From an uncultured Acidobacteriaceae bacterium (lineage in GTDB: Bacteria > Acidobacteriota > Terriglobia > Terriglobales > Acidobacteriaceae): a stretch of 48,895 nt of DNA. Made by a program: the position numbers and the translations under genes. The notes beneath the pieces are model-generated. The model was not told the origin of the DNA and did not search any database. It saw only the letters and a program-made list of their open reading frames with translations. Shown piece by piece: positions 20,507 to 28,986 of this stretch; the stretch's first letter is position 1, and the number at the start of each line of letters is the position of its first letter. The stretch spans positions 1-48,895 of the forward strand of contig CAINJJ010000052.1 of NCBI GenBank assembly GCA_903849645.1, given 5' to 3'.

Positions 20507-21601
20507 ATGAACGAGGCTTTGGCAGGACGGAGGGATTTTGAAGGCGGGGCAGGGGACTTGGGTCTTTGCCGGTTTGGCTGCGTGATTGCCCATGTGGCCT
20601 TGCTGGCCTTTGCTTTGGCGGGCCATGCCCAGCGGCCACCGGCAGCCGAACATCACGCCCACTTGCAGAGCCCGGAGGCGGCGCGGCTGCTGAGCAGTTC
20701 CAGCAATCCTGAAGACGAAGCGGAGGAGCCGCACACCGCGCGCGACCTGATTGCCGCGCTGGATGCGGCTGATGTTCATGAATCGGTTGCGCTTTCAGAC
20801 GCCTACCGCTTTGGCGCCCCCTGGCTGCATCTTCCCGATGAAGCCGCGGCAGTGGACCGGGAGAATGCGTGGACGGCTGCGCAGGCGGCGCAGTACCCGG
20901 CGCGCCTGGTGGCATTCTGCAGCGTGAATCCGCTGAAGCCGTATGCGGAGGCCGCCATCCGCCGCTGTCACGCGCTGGGGATGCGCGGGCTGAAGCTGCA
21001 CCTGGCCAACGCCGGCTTTCACTTCGATCATGCACAGGATGTGCGCGCGCTGGCCGGGGTGTTTCGCCTGGCCAATCATTACAGCATGGCCATCCTGATT
21101 CATGTGCGCAACGCCGTGCAATGGGACGCGGCGCTGGCGATGCGGTGCTTTGTGGAGGAGGTCCTTCCAAATGCGCCCGATGTCGTGGTTCAGATTGCGC
21201 ATGTGTCGGGGTGGGGAGGCTATGACCGCGCCACCGACGCCGGCTTTTCCGCGCTGCTGGACCGCTGTGCAGACAGGCCTTCTGTTTGCCGCCGAGTCTA
21301 TTTTGATCTTGCGGTGGTGGTCCTGCCCGCAAGCGCCGCTTCGGCGAAGGCGGGGAGCGACTTCCGGATGCTCGCCGACGGGCAGGCGGGGTTTGCGGAG
21401 GGACCGCGCAGGCTGGCCGCCAACCTGCGCCGGGCGGGCCTGGACCGGGTGCTGTTTGCCACCGACTGGCCCGACATCGCGCCTGCCGCCTATGCGGACC
21501 TGCTTCGTACCGAACTTCCGCTTGAGCCCAGGGAGCTGGACCAGTTGCTGGGCAACCGGGCGCCTTATTTTGCGGCCCTGCCGGATCGCCGGAAGCAGTG
21601 A
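20507..21601 (+). CDS. Exported amidohydrolase-2-like metal-dependent hydrolase
   Basis: 364 residues with an N-terminal export signal (hydrophobic VIAHVALLAFALAGHA ending AQ near 42) that is somewhat long because of a 20-residue lead-in. The TIM-barrel amidohydrolase features are HHAHL (His50/His52 metal pair), GMRGLKLHLANAGF, ILIHVRNA, VVQIAHVSGWGG and LFATDWPDIAP (metal-binding Asp). It fits the amidohydrolase_2 group that includes decarboxylases and lactonases; the substrate cannot be told. Secretion of this family is unusual but recurrent in Acidobacteria. Confidence 0.8.
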   Translation: MNEALAGRRDFEGGAGDLGLCRFGCVIAHVALLAFALAGHAQRPPAAEHHAHLQSPEAARLLSSSSNPEDEAEEPHTARDLIAALDAADVHESVALSDAYRFGAPWLHLPDEAAAVDRENAWTAAQAAQYPARLVAFCSVNPLKPYAEAAIRRCHALGMRGLKLHLANAGFHFDHAQDVRALAGVFRLANHYSMAILIHVRNAVQWDAALAMRCFVEEVLPNAPDVVVQIAHVSGWGGYDRATDAGFSALLDRCADRPSVCRRVYFDLAVVVLPASAASAKAGSDFRMLADGQAGFAEGPRRLAANLRRAGLDRVLFATDWPDIAPAAYADLLRTELPLEPRELDQLLGNRAPYFAALPDRRKQ

Positions 21602-21673
21602 TGGCAGCTTTCGAACGCGGGTGTGCGGAGGTGGGGTTCAGCGTTGATGCGCGGCTGCGGCGGGCGTCAGAGG

Positions 21674-23662
21674 CTACTGCGCAGGGATGCGATAGACGGT
21701 GAGCGAGTAGGGGCGCAACTGGACTGAAATCGTTCCCGACCGCACATCGAGAGTGGAAGACTGGGGCGCTACGGCGGTTGGATGGTCAAAGCTGTTTTCA
21801 GCGCTGAGGTCAGTGCTGCCCAGAGTAATCACCTTTGCCGTGCCGGAAGGATGGATGCCGGTAAGGCGAATCTCCGCGGGTCTTGCGGCAGGCGAGTTGT
21901 TGATGACCTTGACGATGACTTCGTGGGTGCTGTCGTCGAGGGACGCACTGGTATAGAGGCCGTCCTCGGCTTCCGGCGTTGCGGGCAGGATGCGCGTGCC
22001 CACGTTGTTGGCAAAGACGCTCTGCACATAGAAGTTGGGGGTGCCATAGGAGCGCAGATTGTCAAACCAGATGGCGTCCGGCTTCCACTGCCATGCATCG
22101 ACATGGGCCATGAGGGGAGCGTAGGAGGCCATGCGCACCACGTCGGCGTTGCGCTCCAGGCCGGTCATAAAGGCGGCTTCCGCAATGGCGGCCTGCCAGT
22201 TGTTGCGGTTTTCAGAGCTGGTGGACTGGATGGTCTGGGCGGCGTATTCACCGGCGAAGACCTTGGGCCCGGAGCGGTCGTAGTGGTCATAGCGGCCGGT
22301 ATTGGCAAAGAACCACTCGGGGCTCATGTAGTAGTGCTCGTCCACGATATCCGCATTGAGCTGGCGCCAGGTGGACCATGCGCTGTCAAACAGGTCTCCC
22401 GAAGGCGAGGGCCCGGCGCTGACCACCAGCTTGATCTCCGGATGGCTGGCCTTCAAGGCAGCGGCGAAGACCTTGTAGCGCTCAAAGTAGCGCGGCCCCC
22501 ACTGCTCGTTGCCGACGCCGATCATGGTGAGATGGAAGGGCTCGGGATGGCCCATCTGCGCGCGTAACTTGCCCCACGGAGACGTGACCGGGCCGTTGGC
22601 GAAGTCGATGAGGTCGAGCGCGTCCTTGACATACTCGTCGAGCTGGCCGAGGGCGGCGGTTTCGCTGGAGTTGAATTGGCAGGCCATGCCGCAGTTGAGA
22701 ATGGGCAAGGGCTGAGCGCCGATGTCTTCAGCCAACTGGAAGTACTCATAGAAGCCGAGTCCGAAGGACTGGAAGTAGTCCTGGGCCGGCCTCTGGTCGA
22801 ACTCGAGATTCCAGCGATTGATGATGGTCTTCCTTTGGGCAATGTCGCCCACGGTGGTCTTCCAGCGATAGCGCGTGGCGAGCTGGCGGCCCTCGACGAT
22901 GCAGCCTCCGGGGAAGCGCAGAAAGCCGGGGTGCATGTCGTAGAGCAGTTGCACCAGGTCCTTGCGCAGGCCGTTTTCGCGGTGCTTCCAGGTGTCGAGG
23001 GGGAAGACGGAGACCATGTCGATGTCGAGCGTACCCGGCTCTTCCACAATGAAGTTCAACTGGGCGTGCTGCGCTGTCTGGGTGGCGCGGAGGACGGCCT
23101 CGTAGCGCTTCCACTGACCGCTGAAACCCTCCAGTCTGGCGGTCCCGATCTCGCGGCCCTTTTCATCGGTGATGGTGGCGCGGATGGACCTGGGTCCGCT
23201 GGTGCGGACATAGGCGGAGAAGCGGTATTCGGCGTCCTTTTTGACGCCGACGCCGCGGTAGCCGGAGTTCCAGAAGCTGTAGCCCGGCTCTTCGACGCGG
23301 ACCCTCAGGTAGTGCGGATTGGTCTCGTTGAGCGGGTCATCGGTGCGGACATCGAGTTCGCCTTTTGGAGGGTCGATTCCCTTGCTGCTGAATCCCATGG
23401 TCTGGTGCCAGCCCTGCAGGGCTTCCTGGAACTCAAAGGACCGGTTCTTGACCAGTTCCGGATAAAGCCCGCCATCGGCCGCGAAGTTGATGTCCTCAAA
23501 GAAGATGCCGAACATGGAGCGTGAGATTGCCGCGCCTGGATGGGCGGCGTCGACGGCGATGACGGCGGCGTTCTTCGGCTGCTGGCTGAGGAGAAAGGCC
23601 GGAAGGAGAGCGAGGGCTAGGATTGCGAACGGGGTCATTCTGCGCATACGGTTGGGAGCCAT
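21674..23662 (-). CDS. Secreted alpha-L-arabinofuranosidase, GH51
   Basis: Releases terminal arabinofuranosyl residues from arabinoxylan or arabinan. 662 residues from the ATG at 23662; 23689 is an alternative. Signal peptide with FAILALALLPAFLLSQ. The N-terminal domain contains SRSMFGIFFEDINFAADGGL, the GH51 hallmark. A CBM4/9-like insert lies at about 110-220 (EYRFSAYVRTSGPRSIRATI). The catalytic TIM barrel carries LRFPGGCIVEG, the acid/base in GVGNEQWG (Glu386) and the nucleophile in VFAGEYAAQT (Glu472). A C-terminal beta domain follows. Catalytic pair intact. Divergent from the neighbouring isomerase gene. Confidence 0.92.
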   Translation of the reverse strand: MAPNRMRRMTPFAILALALLPAFLLSQQPKNAAVIAVDAAHPGAAISRSMFGIFFEDINFAADGGLYPELVKNRSFEFQEALQGWHQTMGFSSKGIDPPKGELDVRTDDPLNETNPHYLRVRVEEPGYSFWNSGYRGVGVKKDAEYRFSAYVRTSGPRSIRATITDEKGREIGTARLEGFSGQWKRYEAVLRATQTAQHAQLNFIVEEPGTLDIDMVSVFPLDTWKHRENGLRKDLVQLLYDMHPGFLRFPGGCIVEGRQLATRYRWKTTVGDIAQRKTIINRWNLEFDQRPAQDYFQSFGLGFYEYFQLAEDIGAQPLPILNCGMACQFNSSETAALGQLDEYVKDALDLIDFANGPVTSPWGKLRAQMGHPEPFHLTMIGVGNEQWGPRYFERYKVFAAALKASHPEIKLVVSAGPSPSGDLFDSAWSTWRQLNADIVDEHYYMSPEWFFANTGRYDHYDRSGPKVFAGEYAAQTIQSTSSENRNNWQAAIAEAAFMTGLERNADVVRMASYAPLMAHVDAWQWKPDAIWFDNLRSYGTPNFYVQSVFANNVGTRILPATPEAEDGLYTSASLDDSTHEVIVKVINNSPAARPAEIRLTGIHPSGTAKVITLGSTDLSAENSFDHPTAVAPQSSTLDVRSGTISVQLRPYSLTVYRIPAQ

Positions 23663-23816
23663 GCTAAGGCCTGCGGTTGGGTGCGTCAACGGGCTGCGGT
23701 GTGGCGTGCAGGCAGGGGTTTGGCCGCGGGAGCACTCGCATTCCGCGCCCGGCTGCGCATCGCGGCGGATTCGGCCATTGTGTCATTTCGCAAATGCGAA
23801 CCCTGCGGAGCCTTCG

Positions 23817-23822
23817 TATAAT
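23817..23822 (+). promoter_or_regulatory. Minus-10 TATAAT placed for leaderless transcription
   Basis: A perfect TATAAT ends seven bases before the isomerase ATG at 23830, so transcription would begin at or next to the A of the start codon. No Shine-Dalgarno sequence is visible, consistent with a leaderless mRNA. No clear minus-35 box. Confidence 0.5.
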
Positions 23823-23829
23823 TGCGCGT

Positions 23830-24606
23830 ATGAGAGCAATTGCCACCGTCCTAGTTTTGAGCGCCAGCCTCCTTGTCAACGCCCAGACCCCGGCTGCGAA
23901 GAGCGCCCCCGCCAAGGGGACTCCCGCGAAGACCGGCGCCGCGCACACCGCCGCTGCCGTTCCGCATCCTTCCCTGCTGAACCCAGCATCGCTCACGGCC
24001 AAAGCGCCGGCGGAGTTCAAGGCCAAGTTCACCACCACGGCGGGGGACTTTGTGGTCGAAGTCCATCGCGCATGGGCGCCGCTGGGCGCGGACCGCTTTT
24101 ACAAGCTGGTTCGCTATGGCTACTTCACCAACGCGGCGTTCTTTCGCGTGGTTCCCGGCTTTGTGGTGCAGTTTGGGCTCAGCGCCGACCCGGCGGTCAA
24201 CCGGGCCTGGGCTGACACCAAGTTCCCGGATGACCCTGTGCTGCAGAGCAACAAGCGGGGCAGCCTGGTGTTTGCCACGGCCGGTCCCAACACGCGCACA
24301 ACGCAGCTTTTCATCAACTATGGGGACAACGCCCGCCTCGACGGCATGGGATTCGCGCCCTTCGGCACGGTCATTGAAGGCATGGACGTGGTGGACAAGA
24401 TCTTTCCCGGCTACGGCGAATCACCCCGCCAGGACCTCATCACCAACCAGGGCGATGCTTATCTGAAGGCCAATTTTCCCAACATCGACAAGATCAAGCT
24501 GGCCCGCATTGTTCCCCCGGTGGCGCCGGCGGCTCACCCTGCGCCAGGGGCCAAGCCATCGGCCCGGCCAGCGCCCAGGGCGGTCGCCAAGCCTGCCCAG
24601 AAGTAG
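23830..24606 (+). CDS. Secreted cyclophilin-type peptidyl-prolyl cis-trans isomerase
   Basis: 258 residues. Signal peptide MRAIATVLVLSASLLVNAQ, then an Ala/Lys/Pro-rich linker to about 60, then a cyclophilin domain (FKAKFTTTAGDFVVEVHRAW, RFYKLVRYGYFTNAAFFRVV, LVFATAGPNTRTTQLFINYG, FAPFGTVIEGMDVVDKI). The core FFRVV contains the catalytic Arg, and TQLFIN is typical. The C-terminal ~35 residues are again Ala/Pro/Lys-rich. It should catalyse proline isomerisation during folding of exported proteins. Ends 74 bases before a strong palindrome that separates it from the convergent TonB receptor gene. Confidence 0.92.
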   Translation: MRAIATVLVLSASLLVNAQTPAAKSAPAKGTPAKTGAAHTAAAVPHPSLLNPASLTAKAPAEFKAKFTTTAGDFVVEVHRAWAPLGADRFYKLVRYGYFTNAAFFRVVPGFVVQFGLSADPAVNRAWADTKFPDDPVLQSNKRGSLVFATAGPNTRTTQLFINYGDNARLDGMGFAPFGTVIEGMDVVDKIFPGYGESPRQDLITNQGDAYLKANFPNIDKIKLARIVPPVAPAAHPAPGAKPSARPAPRAVAKPAQK

Positions 24607-24679
24607 AGCCTGATTTCAGCTTCGCGTTGCTGCAATGGGGCAGCGCGAACGCTCGATATCCGGCAGACCGATGCAGCGT

Positions 24680-24717
24680 GCGCAGTGCCCTGGGTTCGTG
24701 AACCCAGGGCACTGCGC
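24680..24717. terminator. Perfect 18-bp palindromic stem between convergent genes
   Basis: The arm GCGCAGTGCCCTGGGTTC at 24680-24697 and its exact complement at 24700-24717 are separated by just GT. The TonB receptor stop codon follows eight bases later. It is symmetrical, so it can act for both genes, although no T-run follows on either strand. A stem this long and perfect is more than most terminators need. Confidence 0.7.
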
Positions 24718-24725
24718 CGCTTGTG

Positions 24726-27700
24726 CTAGAACGTCAGCTTCATCCCGAGCTGAACCTGCCGCGGGCCGTTGGATGTATAGCTGATGACGCCGAAGTTCGG
24801 ATCGTCCACGGATGTGTCCGGCGTGCCGAAGACCGGGTGATTGAGCGCATTTTCCGCTTCCAGGCGCAATTCCAGGTTCATGCCTTCGTGGAGTTTCGCC
24901 AGGGAGAACTCCTTTTCCATGGACAGGCTGGTGTTGAAGTTCCGCGGGGTGCGGATCAGGCTGGTGGCGCGGGGGGCAGTGCCAAACGCGTAGGGTGCTG
25001 GAAGCTGAAACACCTGGGGATTGGCGAAGTACTGATTGATCCAGGCGGAGTCCTTGCCTTGTGCGCGCCGCGGCTTGCCGCTGATGTTTGGCCTTTGGCC
25101 GCCATAGGTGGGCAGGGATGTTCCGTCATAGGTGAACAGGGAGAGCGGGCGCCCGTGCGCGACCCGCCAGACGCCGTTGGTTTTCCAGCCGCCGGCGATG
25201 GCCTCGACCGCGCGCGGCAAATGGCCGAGGAGCAGTTTTCCACGGCCCACAGGCAGGTCGTAGGTGTAGCTGAACTGGTAGACAATGGGCACATCGAAGG
25301 TAGAGAGGCTCCGCTCGAGCCAGGGCTTGTTGGGGTCAACCAGACTGGTGAAGCTGCCGAGAAAGGTAGTGTTGTCGTCCGGAACGGAGGCATCATCGAT
25401 GGACTTGGACCAGACCAGGCTGGCGAGAAACTGCAAGCCGTTGGAGTAGCGCTTTTCTGCCGTCAACTGCATCGCATGGTAGATGGAGTTTGCAATGGGA
25501 GGAGCGTCGGTGGTGACGCCGCCCGGAAACTGGGGATAAGGAATCTGCAACATGAATTTGGGCGTTTGCTGGGCGGAGAGGGAGCTGTTGGGATCCGTGA
25601 AGACTCCATAGAACGGGTTGTCGACCATGGTGGTGAGGTCGTTGATCTGCGTTGCGTTGTAGCCCTCGACCTCGGGCCCGAGGTGATTGATGGAGTTGGC
25701 GCCGGAGAAGTAGAGGTGGGTCCCCTTCTTGCCCACATACGTCACGTTGGCAAGCACCCGCGCCGGCAACTGGACCTCGACTCCCAAGCTCCAGCTCTGT
25801 TCATAGGGCGTGTTGGTCACGTTGCGCAGCGGGCCGTTAGCTGCGTACCCGACGTCGTTCATCAGGCCGAGCGAGCTTCCCGGCGGCTGGATGAGGCCAT
25901 TTGGAAACGGATTGTTCAAGTGCAGGTAGGGAGTGGCTCCATCGCTCTGATAGGTGGTGATGGCGCCGGTGTACTGGTTGAAGCCTTGTGAGCCATAGGG
26001 AGCGACGCCGGTTGCGCCCGACCGGGGCTGGGAGTAGTAGATGCCGTATCCGCCGCGGACCACGATGCGGCTGTCGAGGAGATAGGCAAAGCCGAAGCGC
26101 GGCTGGATGTCTTTCCAGTCAAAATCGACAATGCGGCGCTGCCGGGAGCTGGCGAAGACCTCACCCCCATGGAGGGGCCCAAGCAGCGGCACGGTGAGGG
26201 GCGACGCCACGTTCAGGTCAAGCCAGTTCTGGCGGTTGAAGCGATCAGTGCGGGGGACGGAGACGTCGTAGCGGAGGCCGAGATTGAGAGTGAGCTTGGG
26301 GCTGACCTTCCAGTTGTCCTGGAAGTACCAGGCAAACTGCCGGTCTTCGGTGGCGGGGCGGTCCTGAATCTCATAGTAGGCGCCGCCGTCCATGTTGCCC
26401 ATCATGAAGGCCGCCATGCCATCGCCGCCGCAGTCGGAGAAGGCGTTGGGACATTGCGAAGTGCCGAAATGATCGAAGTTGAAGGTGCCGTTCGGCGCAT
26501 TGGTCTGGATGTAATTCTGCTGATGCTGTCGGCCCTCGAAGCCGAACTTCATCTCGTGAGCGCCCTCCACCTTGTTGAGTGAAGCGCTGAGCTGCCCTGT
26601 GTCCTGCCCCTGCCGGTAGTTGCCATAGGGGTCGCCGCCGATGGTGGCGAATCCCGCGGAGTAGTAGGTTGACTGATCGATAAACATGGAAGGGACGCCC
26701 ATGAACCCATTGGAGTTCAGGCTGGCCGGAAATCCGAGCTTGTTGACCGGGTCCTTGATTCCTCCGTCTCCGTTATAGGCCAGGATGCGGAGCGAGCCCC
26801 GGGTGAACCCGAGCGTTGTGGTCAGCAGGAGAGACTTGGAAAATGTGTGAGCGTCATTGAGGGTGAACAGGTGCGCCGCGCTGCGGTTGGGGCCGTTGCT
26901 GCATGGGTCGGCGAAGTTGCCAAAGCAGTTGAAAGAACTGGAACTGCTCCACTGCTGCGAGTACTTTGCGCTGAGCAGGTTGTTCTGGCTGAAGCGGTGG
27001 TCGATCTTGACGTCAAACTGGTCGTTGGGAGAGCGGCTGGCGCCGGATCTGATCCAGTTGTGATAGATGGAGGGCGACGCCATGCCGGCCGTGGGCTCGG
27101 GGAACAGGTTCATCATGGCCTTGGCGATGGGGTCAATCAGGTCTCCAGGGGCGCCGGACAACTGGTAAGGAGTTCCCGCGAGGTTGGGGTTGCCTGGGCT
27201 GGCGTAGGCGCCAATGTTGTTGTAAGGGATGAAGGCGGTGCGGTAGGCCCCGGCTGCGAATTGACCGTCGGGGCTGGCCGGGGTGTAGACGCCGGAGTAG
27301 GGGTCCCAAATCTGTCCGGCGGCGACGGTGCACATGCCATTGTTGTCAAACGAGCCGCCCTGCGCGGCACAGACCTCGCCAAAGTCGCCGCTGGCGCGCT
27401 CCAGGTCCGTTGGAACTCCCGCCTGGTAGGTGGCCATGTTGGTCTGTCGCCAGCCGTCGTAGTCGAAGAAGAAGAAGGTTCTGTTTCTGCGGATGGGCCC
27501 GCTGATGGTGCCGCCGAAATCATTGCGATGCACAGGAGGAATGGGAATTCCGTTCAGATTATTGAACCAGTTGTTGGCGTCGGTGATGGTGTTGCGAATG
27601 AAGTCGTAGCCGCTGCCGTGGAACTTGTTGGTGCCGGAGCGGGTAATCATGTTCACGACCGAAGCGCCGGAGAATCCATACTCGGCGCTGAAGTTTGACT

Positions 27701-28541
27701 GCTCGACCCTGAACTCTTCGACCGCCTCCGGCGAAGGCGTATACGTAACCTGGGTGACGCCGCCGTTGGGCTCGTAGTTGGTAATCGTGGCGCCATCCAT
27801 CAGCACGTCGGAGGTGGAATTGCGGCTTCCGTTGGAGACAAAATTGGTTCCCGTGCAGCCCACGCCGCATTGATCGTCGGACTCCGTCACGCCCGGCGTC
27901 AACTTGGTCAGATCCATGACGTAGCGGTCAACCATGGGCAGATCGTTGATGAATTTCCGGTCAATGACCAGGCCCGTGGTTGCGTCCTGCGCATCCAGGC
28001 CCTGGCTCTGCGCCGTCACCTCCACGGTTTGCGCGGAACTGGACAGCTTGAGGCTCAAATTGACCGTGGCGTGCTGGTTGACATCCACGCGTATGCCGGT
28101 GCGAATCGCCTTCTCGAATCCCGTCATCTCCGCGGAAACGGAGTAGGTGCCGGGAGGCACGGAGCGATAGAGGTAGCGCCCGACTTCATCGGTGACCGCG
28201 CTGAATGTATATCCTTTCTCCTGATCGGCGAGCGTCACCTTGACGCCGGGAAGCAGAGCCGCGGTTGGGTCTGAGAGAACACCGGTGACGGTGCCAAAGT
28301 ATCCCTGGCCCAGGGTGGCCGGCGCCGCGGCCCCCAGCAGCACCATCAACACGATGCCCCAACAACCTTGCCGGCGTGTCCATCGATTCTCCGCTACTGG
28401 AGTATGCCTCGGCCGTGAAGCGTCCATGCCGCGCAAGGATGCCCATTCCAGGCCGTCTCTGGGAGTGAAGGAAGTCGCCGCAGCTTCCGCAAGCAGATCG
28501 AGGAGGCCCTTGAAATATGGGAATCTGCGCATGGATGTCAT
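24726..28541 (-). CDS. TonB-dependent receptor, OAR-like, with carboxypeptidase-regulatory-like domain
   Basis: Outer-membrane receptor for large substrates, probably oligosaccharides or peptides, energised by TonB. I chose the ATG at 28541 because AGGA lies about seven bases upstream; a start at 28427 would place the signal peptide closer to the N-terminus. The leader (IVLMVLLGAAAPATLGQ) sits at about residues 62-80. It is followed by a CarboxypepD_reg-like beta sandwich (GTVTGVLSDPTAALLPGVKV, YLYRSVPPGTYSVSAEMTGF). A plug follows with SDVLMDGATITNYEPNGG and INMITRSGTNKFHGSGYDF-like segments. A very long barrel ends GPRQVQLGMKLTF with the terminal Phe needed for assembly. About 1271 residues, typical for Acidobacteria. 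Confidence 0.9.
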   Translation of the reverse strand: MTSMRRFPYFKGLLDLLAEAAATSFTPRDGLEWASLRGMDASRPRHTPVAENRWTRRQGCWGIVLMVLLGAAAPATLGQGYFGTVTGVLSDPTAALLPGVKVTLADQEKGYTFSAVTDEVGRYLYRSVPPGTYSVSAEMTGFEKAIRTGIRVDVNQHATVNLSLKLSSSAQTVEVTAQSQGLDAQDATTGLVIDRKFINDLPMVDRYVMDLTKLTPGVTESDDQCGVGCTGTNFVSNGSRNSTSDVLMDGATITNYEPNGGVTQVTYTPSPEAVEEFRVEQSNFSAEYGFSGASVVNMITRSGTNKFHGSGYDFIRNTITDANNWFNNLNGIPIPPVHRNDFGGTISGPIRRNRTFFFFDYDGWRQTNMATYQAGVPTDLERASGDFGEVCAAQGGSFDNNGMCTVAAGQIWDPYSGVYTPASPDGQFAAGAYRTAFIPYNNIGAYASPGNPNLAGTPYQLSGAPGDLIDPIAKAMMNLFPEPTAGMASPSIYHNWIRSGASRSPNDQFDVKIDHRFSQNNLLSAKYSQQWSSSSSFNCFGNFADPCSNGPNRSAAHLFTLNDAHTFSKSLLLTTTLGFTRGSLRILAYNGDGGIKDPVNKLGFPASLNSNGFMGVPSMFIDQSTYYSAGFATIGGDPYGNYRQGQDTGQLSASLNKVEGAHEMKFGFEGRQHQQNYIQTNAPNGTFNFDHFGTSQCPNAFSDCGGDGMAAFMMGNMDGGAYYEIQDRPATEDRQFAWYFQDNWKVSPKLTLNLGLRYDVSVPRTDRFNRQNWLDLNVASPLTVPLLGPLHGGEVFASSRQRRIVDFDWKDIQPRFGFAYLLDSRIVVRGGYGIYYSQPRSGATGVAPYGSQGFNQYTGAITTYQSDGATPYLHLNNPFPNGLIQPPGSSLGLMNDVGYAANGPLRNVTNTPYEQSWSLGVEVQLPARVLANVTYVGKKGTHLYFSGANSINHLGPEVEGYNATQINDLTTMVDNPFYGVFTDPNSSLSAQQTPKFMLQIPYPQFPGGVTTDAPPIANSIYHAMQLTAEKRYSNGLQFLASLVWSKSIDDASVPDDNTTFLGSFTSLVDPNKPWLERSLSTFDVPIVYQFSYTYDLPVGRGKLLLGHLPRAVEAIAGGWKTNGVWRVAHGRPLSLFTYDGTSLPTYGGQRPNISGKPRRAQGKDSAWINQYFANPQVFQLPAPYAFGTAPRATSLIRTPRNFNTSLSMEKEFSLAKLHEGMNLELRLEAENALNHPVFGTPDTSVDDPNFGVISYTSNGPRQVQLGMKLTF
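24728..24745. repeat. Left copy of an 18-bp direct repeat
   Basis: AGAACGTCAGCTTCATCC is repeated exactly at 30580-30597, same orientation, 5.85 kb apart. Here it is the antisense of the receptor C-terminus (GMKLTF and stop). The other copy is fused to a tRNA-Gly fragment. The pair brackets the receptor and acyltransferase-like genes. Confidence 0.7.
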
Positions 28542-28571
28542 CTCATATCCTGTCGAAGAATTCGTATTCAA

Positions 28572-28986
28572 GCGTTTGATTGGTAATAGACTGAGCAGGT
28601 TGGGTTGTCAAGGGGCGTGGAAGCCGGGGCAGGCGGAGCCCGCTTCCAGAGACTCGAATCCCCATTTGTCGTCGAGAGACAGAAGACAAGCAGCGGAAGG
28701 GGTGCGCATTGTCCGGTGCCCTATCTGACTCCTGCTTCTTGTGATCGCGAGCTTTGAGTGCGAGACGCGCGCATCTGAATCACTCGCTTGCAGCTAGGTC
28801 CTGGACCGCGCCTCGCTCCGGCCAGATGTTTTCTCTGGCGTGCTCTCACGGGGGCGAGGTCTCTGTCGCCATGAAGACCTGATAGGTTCTTGACCAACGA
28901 CTGAGCGGCGTGATGTTCTGGGACCTTGAGTCCAACCCATCCGGCACTTTGCTGAATTCAATCAACCAGGTCCTGAACGGGAAGAC
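28572..28986. other. Intergenic region between the TonB receptor and the acyltransferase-like gene
   Basis: 415 bases between divergent genes with no credible coding sequence. It contains a hairpin at 28618-28648 with arms TGGAAGC and GCTTCCA and inner GGG/CCC pairing. It presumably carries promoters for both genes. I could not identify confident boxes. Confidence 0.5.

Noticed and set aside
28647..28672. A tRNA-like T-loop (GACTCGAATCCCC) downstream of the hairpin at 28618-28648.
   Set aside because: The T-loop lacks the invariant GTTC and no acceptor, D or anticodon arms can be built around it on either strand.
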